Shown here in pieces: positions 1 to 5,290 of a stretch of DNA of 7,324 nucleotides. The DNA comes from Eubacteriales bacterium. GTDB lineage: Bacteria; Bacillota; Clostridia; Peptostreptococcales; Anaerovoracaceae. Position 1 is the stretch's first letter, and each line of letters begins with the position of its first letter. The notes under the pieces are model-generated. The model was not told where the DNA came from, ran no database searches, and saw only the letters and a list, made by a program, of their open reading frames with translations. The translations under genes and the position numbers were made by a program. The stretch is from positions 1 through 7,324 of the forward strand of contig JAQXNW010000113.1 of the NCBI GenBank assembly GCA_029098205.1, in the 5' to 3' direction.

Positions 1-24
1 AATTTCTCGATCTTTTCTTCGCAT
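1..24 (-). CDS. N-terminus of a NimA-like flavin split-barrel protein (partial)
   Basis: Read on the minus strand, an ATG at 24-22 opens an uninterrupted frame to the window edge, giving M-R-R-K-D-R-E-I. A GGAGG (complement of 31-35) sits 6 nt upstream, an excellent ribosome binding site, so the start is well supported although only eight codons are visible. MRRKDRE is a common opening of the pyridoxamine 5'-phosphate oxidase-like (Pyridox_ox_2 / NimA) family in Clostridia; those small cytoplasmic proteins bind FMN or haem and some reduce nitro compounds. The product call rests on that short peptide only and could be wrong. The gene is divergent from the SMR exporter remnant, sharing the 233-nt region 25-257. 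I saw no convincing minus-strand promoter in that region. Confidence 0.55.
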
Positions 25-73
25 GTCTGTCCTCCGGTTATTCCTTTCTGCAGTGAATATTTCCTACTGCTTA

Positions 74-239
74 GCTGAGAGGGCCGCTGCATCCGTCTCT
101 TAGCATCGATTCGCCATTCTGATAAAGTCTGAGCCGAAATAAACCGCCGCAGGGTGGTTCGTTGGAGATGCTCACACATCACCTGCTGAATACCGGGTTC
201 TGTATCGTTGGACCTTTGAAGATACAGAATGCTGGTATT
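74..239 (+). promoter_or_regulatory. Folded leader upstream of the SMR exporter remnant
   Basis: Three hairpins lie in the divergent intergenic region on the side facing the exporter. The first pairs 74-81 (GCTGAGAG) with 97-104 (CTCTTAGC) around a 15-nt loop. The second pairs 142-148 (AACCGCC) with 153-159 (GGTGGTT), closed by a GCAG tetraloop. The third and longest pairs 189-194 with 234-239 (AATACC/GGTATT) and 198-206 with 221-229 (TTCTGTATC/GATACAGAA) around a 14-nt loop; it is followed by GTTTTG and then, 5 nt on, the ribosome binding site at 245-252. SMR exporters of the Gdx type are often controlled by guanidine riboswitches, so a folded leader fits. However, I find neither the ykkC core nor the ACGR loops of guanidine-II nor the guanidine-III signature. 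It may be decayed, a different RNA, or only an attenuator. Confidence 0.35.
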
Positions 240-257
240 GTTTTGAAGGAGGCTGTT

Positions 258-561
258 ATGCAGTGGATGAACCTTATTCTGGCAGGTGATCTGGAGGTTG
301 TCCGGGCGCGGCGATGAAGATGTCGGACGGATTTTCGAAGCTGCTTCCTTCCATTATCACTATTTCCAGTTACATCGCCAGCGCGGTTTTTCTTTCCGCG
401 GCACTGAAAAAATCCCCCTGGGAACGGCGTATACGATCTGGGCGTGAATCGGCATCGTCGGCACCAGCGTTTTGGGCGTTCTGCTTTTCAAAGAAACTCT
501 GCATCCTGCCCATATCCTCAGCATCGCACGGATCGCTGCGGGGATCCCGGGATTAAAGCGG
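258..561 (+). pseudogene. sugE: SMR-family exporter (SugE/Gdx type), inactivated
   Basis: The gene starts at ATG 258 behind AAGGAGG (246-252). Its first frame reads M-Q-W-M-N-L-I-L-A-G-D-L-E-V-V, the usual SMR start with the essential membrane Glu of helix 1. One base is lost near 303-313, after which the frame at 314 continues MKMSDGFSKLLPS and the second helix. A second one-base loss falls in an A6 run (407-412); restoring a seventh A gives LKKIPLGTAYTIW. TGA at 445-447 then replaces the Gly that normally follows the conserved Trp. The rest, IGIVGTSVLGVLLFKE to about GLK at 558, matches helices 3 and 4, and the original stop is not apparent. Intact members are about 105-residue proton-coupled exporters of guanidinium or quaternary ammonium ions. 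Two frameshifts plus a nonsense codon make this a real pseudogene rather than a read error. Confidence 0.88.
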
Positions 562-726
562 CTGCCCAGAGAAACGCGGGAGATATGGGGATGCGGGATG
601 CAAAAGGTTTCCCTGGACGATCGGTTCCGGCCGAAATCTCTTCCTGCTATTATCATTACAGCCGCGAAGAACCCTGTCAATTGTTTTTGCATGGAACCGC
701 GTTTATGATGTGCTTCCTTCCCTGCA

Positions 727-755
727 TTGACTTCCGGTGGCAGATAGAAGATAAT
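727..755 (+). promoter_or_regulatory. Sigma-70-type promoter for the ydcF-like gene
   Basis: TTGACT (727-732) and GATAAT (750-755) are separated by exactly 17 nt, each matching consensus at five of six positions. Transcription would start near 762, just before the ribosome binding site at 765-771, giving a leader of about 16 nt. The preceding stretch 562-726 holds no gene I can support; the SMR reading frame merely drifts on to a stop at 708. Confidence 0.6.
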
Positions 756-777
756 CAGCTTGGGAAGGGAGAAAACT

Positions 778-1615
778 ATGAATTGGGAAAATGTACCGGA
801 TACATTCATAATCGCTTTGATATTCTGCGGGATTTTTGCATTTTCTATGCACAGAGACCGGAGCCGTTATCGGAATATTGTGCTCTTATTGTTTGCGGCG
901 GTTTTTCTGGGGAACTGGTCTGTTCCTGAAACCCGGAAACGGACAGGGGCATTTTGCAAAGGCACTGGCCGGCCTGTCTCCGATGCTGATGCTTCTCATG
1001 GTGATGGTGATGTATCTGTCTGCAACCTTCCTGATTTTTGTCTTTTACTGCATGTTTTTGCAGATGATCCCTGTAAGGCGGGATTTTGACTATGTCATTA
1101 TCCACGGGGCCGGCCTAAGAAAAGATGGAACTGTCACGAAACTTCTCGCGGAGCGTTGTGACAAGGCCATCGCCATTTATCAACGCGATCCCACGCCGCC
1201 TTACCTGATCCCTTCCGAAGGGCAGGGGAGCGATGAGGTCTGCAGTGAGGCAAACGCCATGCGCCGGTATCTCATGGAAAAGGGAATTCCGGAAGACAAA
1301 ATTCTGATGGAAGATAAATCCGCCATGACCATGGAAAATATCATAAACAGCCGGGATCTGATCATGGCTCGGCCCGGTCGGAAATATACCGCGCTCGTAA
1401 CCAGCAATTACCATGTTTACCGGGCCATGCGGTATGCGAGGAAGGCAGGCATCAAGGCCGTCGGGATCGGCGCGCACGTCGCATCGTATTTCTGGCCCAG
1501 CGCTGTCATTCGTGAGTTCGCCGCGGTGCACCGGGAGAAAAAACACCTGGTGCTCTACTTGATCGGATATCTGATTGTGATTCTGCCTCTTCTCATTATT
1601 TGGATCGCAGAATAG
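778..1615 (+). pseudogene. ydcF: YdcF/SanA-like DUF218 membrane protein with one frameshift
   Basis: The start ATG 778 has AAGGGAG (765-771) 6 nt upstream and a good promoter. Its first frame encodes two hydrophobic helices, about residues 9-20 and 31-42, ending in LLLFAAVFLGNW. The family match then continues in the +1 frame from about 905-920: a further long hydrophobic stretch, then FDYVIIHGAGLRKDG, GQGSDEVCSEANAMRRYL, a conserved ENI region, TSNYHVYRA and a last C-terminal helix before TAG at 1613-1615. These are the DUF218 hallmarks; the family includes YdcF and the envelope proteins SanA and ElyC, and its biochemical role is poorly defined. One extra base in the G4 or T5 run near 902-913 would explain the shift. 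With the promoter, start and remaining 230 codons all intact, this is either a very recent mutation or a sequence error. Confidence 0.8.
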
Positions 1616-1677
1616 TAAAAAAGCGGAAGGATAGCGATTTTACGATATTTTTTATGAAAGTTAAAGGAACTGAGGGT

Positions 1678-1977
1678 ATGCAGATGAAAGCGTCGGCCGT
1701 TGCGGAGCAGGCGGCCCTGCTGATCGAGGCGATTTCGTCTGGACATGTTAAGATGGCGGGTCTGGATACGGTGGACGGAGAGGCGGTCAAGAAAGATCAG
1801 CCGCTTTTGACCGCGCCGGAAGATGTCCGCCGCCGGATTCTGTTCAGCTCGCATATCGGCGGCATTACAGTATCCAGCCAGAGCTACGAGATGACGGCAG
1901 AGGATATTCGGAATGCGTCGGAAGGGCGCGTGCCGAAACGCTCGGTGACAAAGAACAACCGCAGGATCGAGGGATAA
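1678..1977 (+). pseudogene. C-terminal fragment of a D-2-hydroxyacid dehydrogenase
   Basis: The frame ending at TAA 1975-1977 encodes about 98 residues matching only the end of NAD-dependent D-isomer-specific 2-hydroxyacid dehydrogenases: an EQAALLIEAI helix, SGHVKMAGLDTVDGE, PLLTAPEDV, SSHIGGIT containing the catalytic His, and a final segment ending EGRVPKRSV. Intact enzymes have about 310-340 residues. The N-terminal substrate-binding lobe and the Rossmann glycine motif are absent. The region 1616-1677 between the ydcF stop and this fragment shows no trace of them, so the 5' two-thirds were deleted. The frame is open upstream to 1600, and ATGs at 1654, 1678 and 1684 exist, but none has a strong ribosome binding site. 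The fragment has no internal stop. A stable product with catalytic activity is unlikely. Confidence 0.8.
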
Positions 1978-1995
1978 ATTCAAGGATGAGAAGGC

Positions 1996-2088
1996 ATGAA
2001 GCAATACATAGTCGGTGCTTTTACAGACCGGGTTGTCCATGGTAATCCGGCGGCGTTATTCCGCGTAGCGGATATCCTGATTCCGGAG
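1996..2088 (+). pseudogene. phzF: phzF-like epimerase gene collapsed to its two ends
   Basis: ATG 1996 has AAGGA (1982-1986) 9 nt upstream and reads MKQYIVGAFTDRVVHGNPAA, the near-invariant N-terminus of PhzF-family isomerases, whose next block normally begins VCVL. Here the frame goes directly to LFRVADILIPE, which resembles the C-terminal strand of the same family, usually preceded by a Gly-Lys-Ala-Ala type sequence. About 250 internal residues, including the catalytic Glu region, are therefore missing. The join falls at GCGGCG (2050-2055), encoding Ala-Ala, which both ancestral ends could have supplied. The reading frame stays open after 2088 through about 46 unrecognised codons into the nim-like gene, so stop codons do not separate them. 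It starts 18 nt after the dehydrogenase fragment, suggesting a former operon. The N-terminal match is strong; the C-terminal match is short. Confidence 0.72.
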
Positions 2089-2226
2089 ACAGGAAATCGA
2101 CACGGCAGGATTGATGTATATCCCGTGCAGAGAGCGGGGAAGAAGCAAAGACACGGCAAAGACCCATCCGCTGATGGGAGTCGCTGCTATCAATGTATTG
2201 CAGCAGAAAGGAAAGGTGCAGACGAA

Positions 2227-2703
2227 ATGTATCGGGAAATGAGAAGATTCCGCCAGCAGATCACAGAGGAGGACTGCCGGAAGGTTTTGGAGCAGGCAAA
2301 ATATGGTGTCCTTGCACTTGTCTTGGAGGACGGGCAGCCCTATGCGGTTCCGCTCAATTACTATTATGACGGGGAGAACGGCAGGATCTATTTCCATGGT
2401 GCCGGCACGGGGCAGAAAATCGACGCCCTCAGAAAGGACGCGAGAGTCTGCTTCAATGTTGTTTCGGATCCCGTCCGGAATGAGGGGGAGTGGTGGCGGC
2501 AGTTTGACAGCGTCACGGTTTTCGGCCGCATCCTTGCCGTGGAAGAACCCGAAGAGAAGGAGATTTTTCTCCGTAAGATCGGAAGCCGCTACTATCCGAC
2601 TTCGGAAGCCGCGGAGGCGGTCCTTAAGGAAACGTTCTCCCGTGTTACAGTTCTTGAACTTGTCCCGGAGCACATGACGGGAAAGCATATCAACGAGAAA
2701 TAA
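2227..2703 (+). CDS. NimA-like / pyridoxamine 5'-phosphate oxidase-family flavin protein
   Basis: This is a 158-residue protein of normal family length. It opens MYREMRR, the typical start of Pyridox_ox_2 (NimA-like) proteins, then shows the split-barrel core: KYGVLALVLEDGQPYAVPLNYYYD (residues 25-48), the hallmark IYFHGAGTGQKIDAL (54-68) with the conserved His57, RVCFNVV, and a final segment ending ITVLEL-like strand (VTVLELVPEHMTGK). Members bind FMN or haem; some reduce 5-nitroimidazoles, but most have unknown substrates, so drug resistance should not be assumed. I chose ATG 2227 because it matches the family start and has AAAGGAAAGG at 2208-2217. The same frame is open back to the phzF start at 1996, so a longer chimera is possible but unlikely. 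It is the only clearly intact gene between 258 and 3400. Confidence 0.85.
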   Translation: MYREMRRFRQQITEEDCRKVLEQAKYGVLALVLEDGQPYAVPLNYYYDGENGRIYFHGAGTGQKIDALRKDARVCFNVVSDPVRNEGEWWRQFDSVTVFGRILAVEEPEEKEIFLRKIGSRYYPTSEAAEAVLKETFSRVTVLELVPEHMTGKHINEK

Positions 2704-2716
2704 CGGACGTGGATAG

Positions 2717-3400
2717 AAATGTGCCAGCCCGGTTTTCAGGCCGACTGTTTATACGGTGACGGTTGTGCCGGCGTTTGAGAAAGATGCGGATGGAAAACCG
2801 ACGGGAAAGATTATAGCCGATCCTGTCATAAAGAAAGGCGATGCCGCCACCGAATCCGTCGTCTTCAATAATACGTCCAGGACAGGCAGTTTAAGGCTGA
2901 CGAAGACGTCCAAGGGGCACAGCACACCGGATGACGCGGAGTTCATCATCACCGGGCCGGATGGATACAGACGGATTGTGGAGTACGGTGAGCTGAAGGG
3001 TGGACGCATTACGATCTCCGGCCTTCCGGCGGGAACATATACGGTGAAGGAAGAAAAAGCGGATGTGGATGGATATGTACTGACGGTGGATGGCAGGGAG
3101 ACTGCGGCAATCACCAAGGACAACAGCACTGCAGAGATTGCGCTTGTCAACACATATACCCCGGAAGAACAGGGGGGCAAAGACACGCCCTCTTCCGGCA
3201 CGGGAACAGATAATTCCAAGACCGATACCGAAATGAATGGTTCCGGGACCGGTACAGAAAAAACAAGTAGCTCCAAGACCGGTACAAATACTCCTAATAC
3301 AGGGGATTCGTCCGATTGGATCCATTGGATGCTGCTGTCAGCCGAATCGGCTGCACTTCTTGTTGTTCTTCTTTTAAGCAGAAAACCAAGAAAAGAATAA
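2717..3400 (+). pseudogene. 3' end of an LPxTG-type surface protein with SpaA/Cna-B domain
   Basis: The frame opens after a stop at 2714-2716 without a ribosome binding site; the only early start is a GTG at 2756. It begins inside a beta domain, YTVTVVP to SVVFNNT, resembling the end of an FctA-like pilin isopeptide domain. A complete SpaA/Cna-B type domain follows: GSLRLTKTSKG, then ISGLPAGTYTVKEE, ending IALVNTYTPE, with Lys, Glu and Asn placed as expected for an intramolecular isopeptide bond. Then come a roughly 45-residue Gly/Ser/Thr linker and a sortase signal: TPNTGD (variant of LPxTG), a hydrophobic helix and the charged tail RKPRKE. Such proteins are adhesins or pilus subunits covalently fixed to peptidoglycan. 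Without a signal peptide this fragment cannot be exported. Its 5' part was lost next to the nim-like stop, 13 nt upstream. Confidence 0.82.
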
Positions 3401-3411
3401 AAATAATCCGT

Positions 3412-3460
3412 AAGGTCTTTCGTGGCAGCAGTCCCGGCGTCACTGAAGGCCTTTTGCTTT
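3412..3460 (+). terminator. Hairpin terminator after the surface protein remnant
   Basis: AAGGTCTTTCGTG (3412-3424) pairs with CACTGAAGGCCTT (3441-3453): twelve pairs including two G-U, with one mismatch and a 16-nt loop. It is followed by TTGCTTT, an imperfect U tract. It lies 12 nt after the surface protein stop, consistent with the end of that transcript. Confidence 0.65.
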
Positions 3461-3482
3461 GAACATGAAGATAGGGTAGAAT
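3454..3482 (+). promoter_or_regulatory. Candidate promoter for the XRE regulator
   Basis: TTGCTT (3454-3459), 17 nt, then TAGAAT (3477-3482). The -10 matches five of six bases, the -35 only the TTG. The predicted start near 3489 leaves a leader of about 115 nt before the regulator. Confidence 0.35.
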
Positions 3483-3503
3483 AATGACCAATGGAAATGG
3501 AAT

Positions 3504-3517
3504 GGACAAGAGTGTCC
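3504..3517 (+). promoter_or_regulatory. Inverted repeat, possible XRE operator
   Basis: GGACA (3504-3508) and TGTCC (3513-3517) form a perfect 5-bp dyad around AGAG, about 15 nt after the predicted transcription start and 87 nt before the regulator gene. Dyads of this size are usual binding sites for XRE-family dimers, so autoregulation is plausible, but the repeat is short and could arise by chance. Confidence 0.3.
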
Positions 3518-3604
3518 GGTAAGAAGAATACGGCATTTCTCGCTTTGTGTCGTGTTTATTAATTCTTCTTGAGAGTATTCTGTCAGAGAAAGGAGGCCAT
3601 CGAT

Positions 3605-4288
3605 ATGGATCAGGTCAAAGTCGGTTCTTTTCTTAAGGAGCTTAGAAAAGAAAAAAATCTGACGCAGGAAAACCTGGCGGAACAGCTTAATGTCTCAGGA
3701 AGGACGATATCCCGATGGGAAACCGGAAGCAATATGCCGGATATCGGCATGCTGGTCGAGATCGCGGATTTTTATGGTGTGAGCATACCAGAGATTATCA
3801 ATGGAGAAAGGAAAAGCGAGAATATGAATCAGGAAACAAGGGTTGCGGCAGCAGCAATGGCGGAATACAGCCGGAATGAAGTTAAGAACAGCAGGCAGAT
3901 GGCGGCGGGTACTCTATTGTCCGCATTCGGTCTGTTCGTCATCGTTTCCGCTTTGACGGTATTTCCGAATGAAAGCAGCTGGGGAAGCATTTATGCTGTT
4001 TTAGGGAGTATATTTCTGATCATCGGAGTATCTTTTCTGCTCCGAAAGTGGATCGCGAAACGAAAGGTCCGTGTTTTAACAATTATCGGATGCATGATAC
4101 TGCTTTTGGCGGTTTTTTCAGTTTCGGATTATATCGCCGTAAAGTATTTTCAGCAGGTGCCGAGATTCCGGTATGAAACCAGATACGATTCGAACAAGCC
4201 CGATCAGCTTGTGTATAAAACATTGTTCTTCACGGCCATACGGAAGAACCCCGGAACAGGAAAAGAGAAATTGTATATCGCGAAATAA
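3605..4288 (+). CDS. Membrane-anchored XRE-family transcriptional regulator
   Basis: The 227-residue protein starts at ATG 3605, 8 nt after GAAAGGAGG (3588-3596). The open frame reaches back to 3569 but has no ribosome binding site there. Residues 7-65 form an HTH_3 (Cro/CI type) domain: LRKEKNLTQENLAEQLNVS, then RTISRWETG with the recognition helix, then MLVEIADFYGVSIPEIING. A charged linker leads to three predicted membrane helices, about 101-120, 128-146 and 155-174. The last 50 residues form a polar tail (DQLVYKTLFFTAIR) seen in other clostridial proteins of this build. These regulators sit at the membrane with the DNA-binding domain in the cytoplasm; their signals are mostly unknown. It appears monocistronic: a terminator precedes it, and the next gene has its own promoter. 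All parts look intact. Confidence 0.88.
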   Translation: MDQVKVGSFLKELRKEKNLTQENLAEQLNVSGRTISRWETGSNMPDIGMLVEIADFYGVSIPEIINGERKSENMNQETRVAAAAMAEYSRNEVKNSRQMAAGTLLSAFGLFVIVSALTVFPNESSWGSIYAVLGSIFLIIGVSFLLRKWIAKRKVRVLTIIGCMILLLAVFSVSDYIAVKYFQQVPRFRYETRYDSNKPDQLVYKTLFFTAIRKNPGTGKEKLYIAK

Positions 4289-4297
4289 ATCTGGTGC

Positions 4298-4325
4298 ATG
4301 AAAAAAGGTCCTTGTGTTTTTTCAT
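4298..4325 (+). terminator. A/T-rich hairpin between the XRE and DUF134-NifX genes
   Basis: ATGAAAAAA (4298-4306) pairs perfectly with TTTTTTCAT (4317-4325) around a 10-nt loop, 9 nt after the XRE stop. The U run lies within the 3' arm rather than after it and the stem is weak, so termination would be inefficient. The hairpin overlaps the -35 region of the next gene's promoter. Confidence 0.35.
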
Positions 4326-4339
4326 CCATCTGCTATGAT
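4312..4339 (+). promoter_or_regulatory. Extended -10 promoter of the DUF134-NifX gene
   Basis: TATGAT (4334-4339) is preceded by TG one base upstream (4331-4332), the extended -10 arrangement. A poor -35, TTGTGT, lies at 4312-4317 with 16-nt spacing. Extended -10 promoters tolerate weak -35 elements. The predicted start is near 4346. Confidence 0.5.
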
Positions 4340-4346
4340 TTATATA

Positions 4347-4358
4347 TGGCATATGCCA
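4347..4358 (+). promoter_or_regulatory. Perfect 12-bp palindrome at the predicted transcription start
   Basis: TGGCATATGCCA is a perfect palindrome beginning 7 nt after the -10 hexamer, covering the predicted transcription start and 30 nt upstream of the DUF134-NifX start codon. A protein bound there would block initiation. The gene it precedes encodes a helix-turn-helix protein with a likely metal-cofactor sensing domain, so autoregulation is the natural guess. No binding site for this family is known to me. Confidence 0.5.
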
Positions 4359-4388
4359 ATAACGCGCCGGTCGGAAATGGAGAAAGAG

Positions 4389-5162
4389 ATGCCGAGACCA
4401 CAGAGAAAGAGGACGATTTACCAGATACCGGAATGCAGAACATTTACCGCTGACAAGGCGGCGGGCGAAGTCCACGTAACCCTGGATGAGCTGGAAGCGA
4501 TCCGGCTGATGGACCAGGAAGGGCTGGACCAGTCCGGATGCGCGGAGCGGCTTCATGTATCCAGGACCACTGCGCAGAACATTATCCGAAGCGCCCATGC
4601 GAAAATAGCCGATGCGCTTGTAAATGGCAGGACGATTCGGATCGGAGGCGGAAATGTGGATTTTTCCGATGACAGAGAGTTCGGCTGCTGCAGATGGGAT
4701 GTGGAATCGGTTTCCAGGATAGGCGGACTGACAGAACAGATGGAGGGAAAACAGATGATAATTGCAGTGACTTATGAGAATGGAACCGGGGATATTTTTC
4801 AGCACTTTGGGAAAACAAAATATTTCAAGATGTATGATGTGGAGAACCATCAGGTTGCGTCTTCTCGGATCATCAGCACCAACGGGCAGGGACACAGCGC
4901 ACTGGCCGGCATATTAAGCGTACTGCATGCGGATGTCCTGATTTGCGGCGGCATTGGCGGCGGTGCGCAGATGGCGTTATCCGAAGCCGGGATCAAGCTC
5001 TACGGCGGCTGCGCCGGCAGTGCGGATCAGGCAGTTTCTGACTTTATCGCAGGGAAACTGCAATACCAGGAAGACGTTCGCTGTGATCACCTTGGAGAAC
5101 ATCACGGCGGCTGTGAGCATGAGCTGGGAAGCTGCGGTCACGGATGCCATAACGAGCAATGA
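4389..5162 (+). CDS. DUF134 (UPF0251) DNA-binding domain fused to NifX-like cofactor-binding domain
   Basis: The 257-residue protein starts at ATG 4389, 6 nt after GGAG (4379-4382). The product begins MPRP, the usual DUF134 start; an in-frame ATG at 4377 is less likely. Residues 1-90 are the DUF134/UPF0251 domain, with a sigma-70 region 4-like helix-turn-helix, VTLDELEAIRLMDQEGL through RLHVSRTTAQNIIRSA. A linker with CC (100-101) leads to a dinitrogenase iron-molybdenum cofactor biosynthesis (NifX/NifB C-terminal) domain, about 123-228: MIIAVTYENGTGDIFQHFGK, then LICGGIGGGAQMAL and LYGGCAGSADQAV. The last 27 residues are Cys/His-rich (CDH, HHGGCEH, CGHGCH), a likely metal-binding tail. Separate DUF134 and NifX genes often sit with Mrp-like ATPases in anaerobes, and fusions are known; the target metal or cluster is unproven. 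No nitrogenase gene is nearby. Confidence 0.9.
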   Translation: MPRPQRKRTIYQIPECRTFTADKAAGEVHVTLDELEAIRLMDQEGLDQSGCAERLHVSRTTAQNIIRSAHAKIADALVNGRTIRIGGGNVDFSDDREFGCCRWDVESVSRIGGLTEQMEGKQMIIAVTYENGTGDIFQHFGKTKYFKMYDVENHQVASSRIISTNGQGHSALAGILSVLHADVLICGGIGGGAQMALSEAGIKLYGGCAGSADQAVSDFIAGKLQYQEDVRCDHLGEHHGGCEHELGSCGHGCHNEQ

Positions 5163-5181
5163 TGCAGGGGGATATTATTCA

Positions 5182-5212
5182 ATTTATTAGTGACTAATAA
5201 ATCCGTTAATAT
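5182..5212 (+). promoter_or_regulatory. 21-bp perfect dyad (MarR-type operator) over a candidate promoter
   Basis: The arm ATTTATTAGT (5182-5191) is mirrored exactly by ACTAATAAAT (5193-5202) around a single G, giving ten paired positions on each side. Its form and size are typical of MarR-family operators. A weak promoter fits under it: TTATTA (5184-5189) and TAATAT (5207-5212), 17 nt apart, so the dyad would cover the -35 and spacer. A lone half-site ATTAGT recurs at 5241-5246. The controlled gene would be the flavin-protein remnant starting at 5291. No MarR gene is in the window, so the regulator must act from elsewhere or be gone. Confidence 0.55.
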
Positions 5213-5290
5213 CTTCCGTAAAGGATGCAACATGGTAAAGATTAGTACCGTTATTGAAATGTTCCTTTGAACAGATACGGAGATAATCAA

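Noticed and set aside
149..161. T-box-like AGGGTGGT
   Set aside because: It pairs locally with AACCGCC as a small hairpin, ACCGCG does not follow, and no stem I features precede it. An SMR exporter is also not a usual T-box target.
74..222. TPP riboswitch-like words CTGAGA (76-80 region) and ACCTTTGAA (212-220)
   Set aside because: They are about 130 nt apart and the rest of the conserved TPP core (CTGATCTGG, GCGTAGGGA) is missing; the second word lies in the loop and flank of a simple hairpin.
360..809. Long minus-strand open frames opposite the SMR remnant, ydcF-like and nim-like genes
   Set aside because: They lack ribosome binding sites and recognisable domains and mirror the coding frames of the plus-strand genes.
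2089..2226. Peptide KTHPLMGVAAINVLQQKGKVQTK in another frame as a further gene remnant
   Set aside because: It reads like protein but I could not match it to any family, and it has no start or ribosome binding site.
4377..4388. Alternative upstream ATG for the DUF134-NifX protein (MEKE- extension)
   Set aside because: It has a poorer ribosome binding site, and the family typically starts MPRP, which matches ATG 4389.
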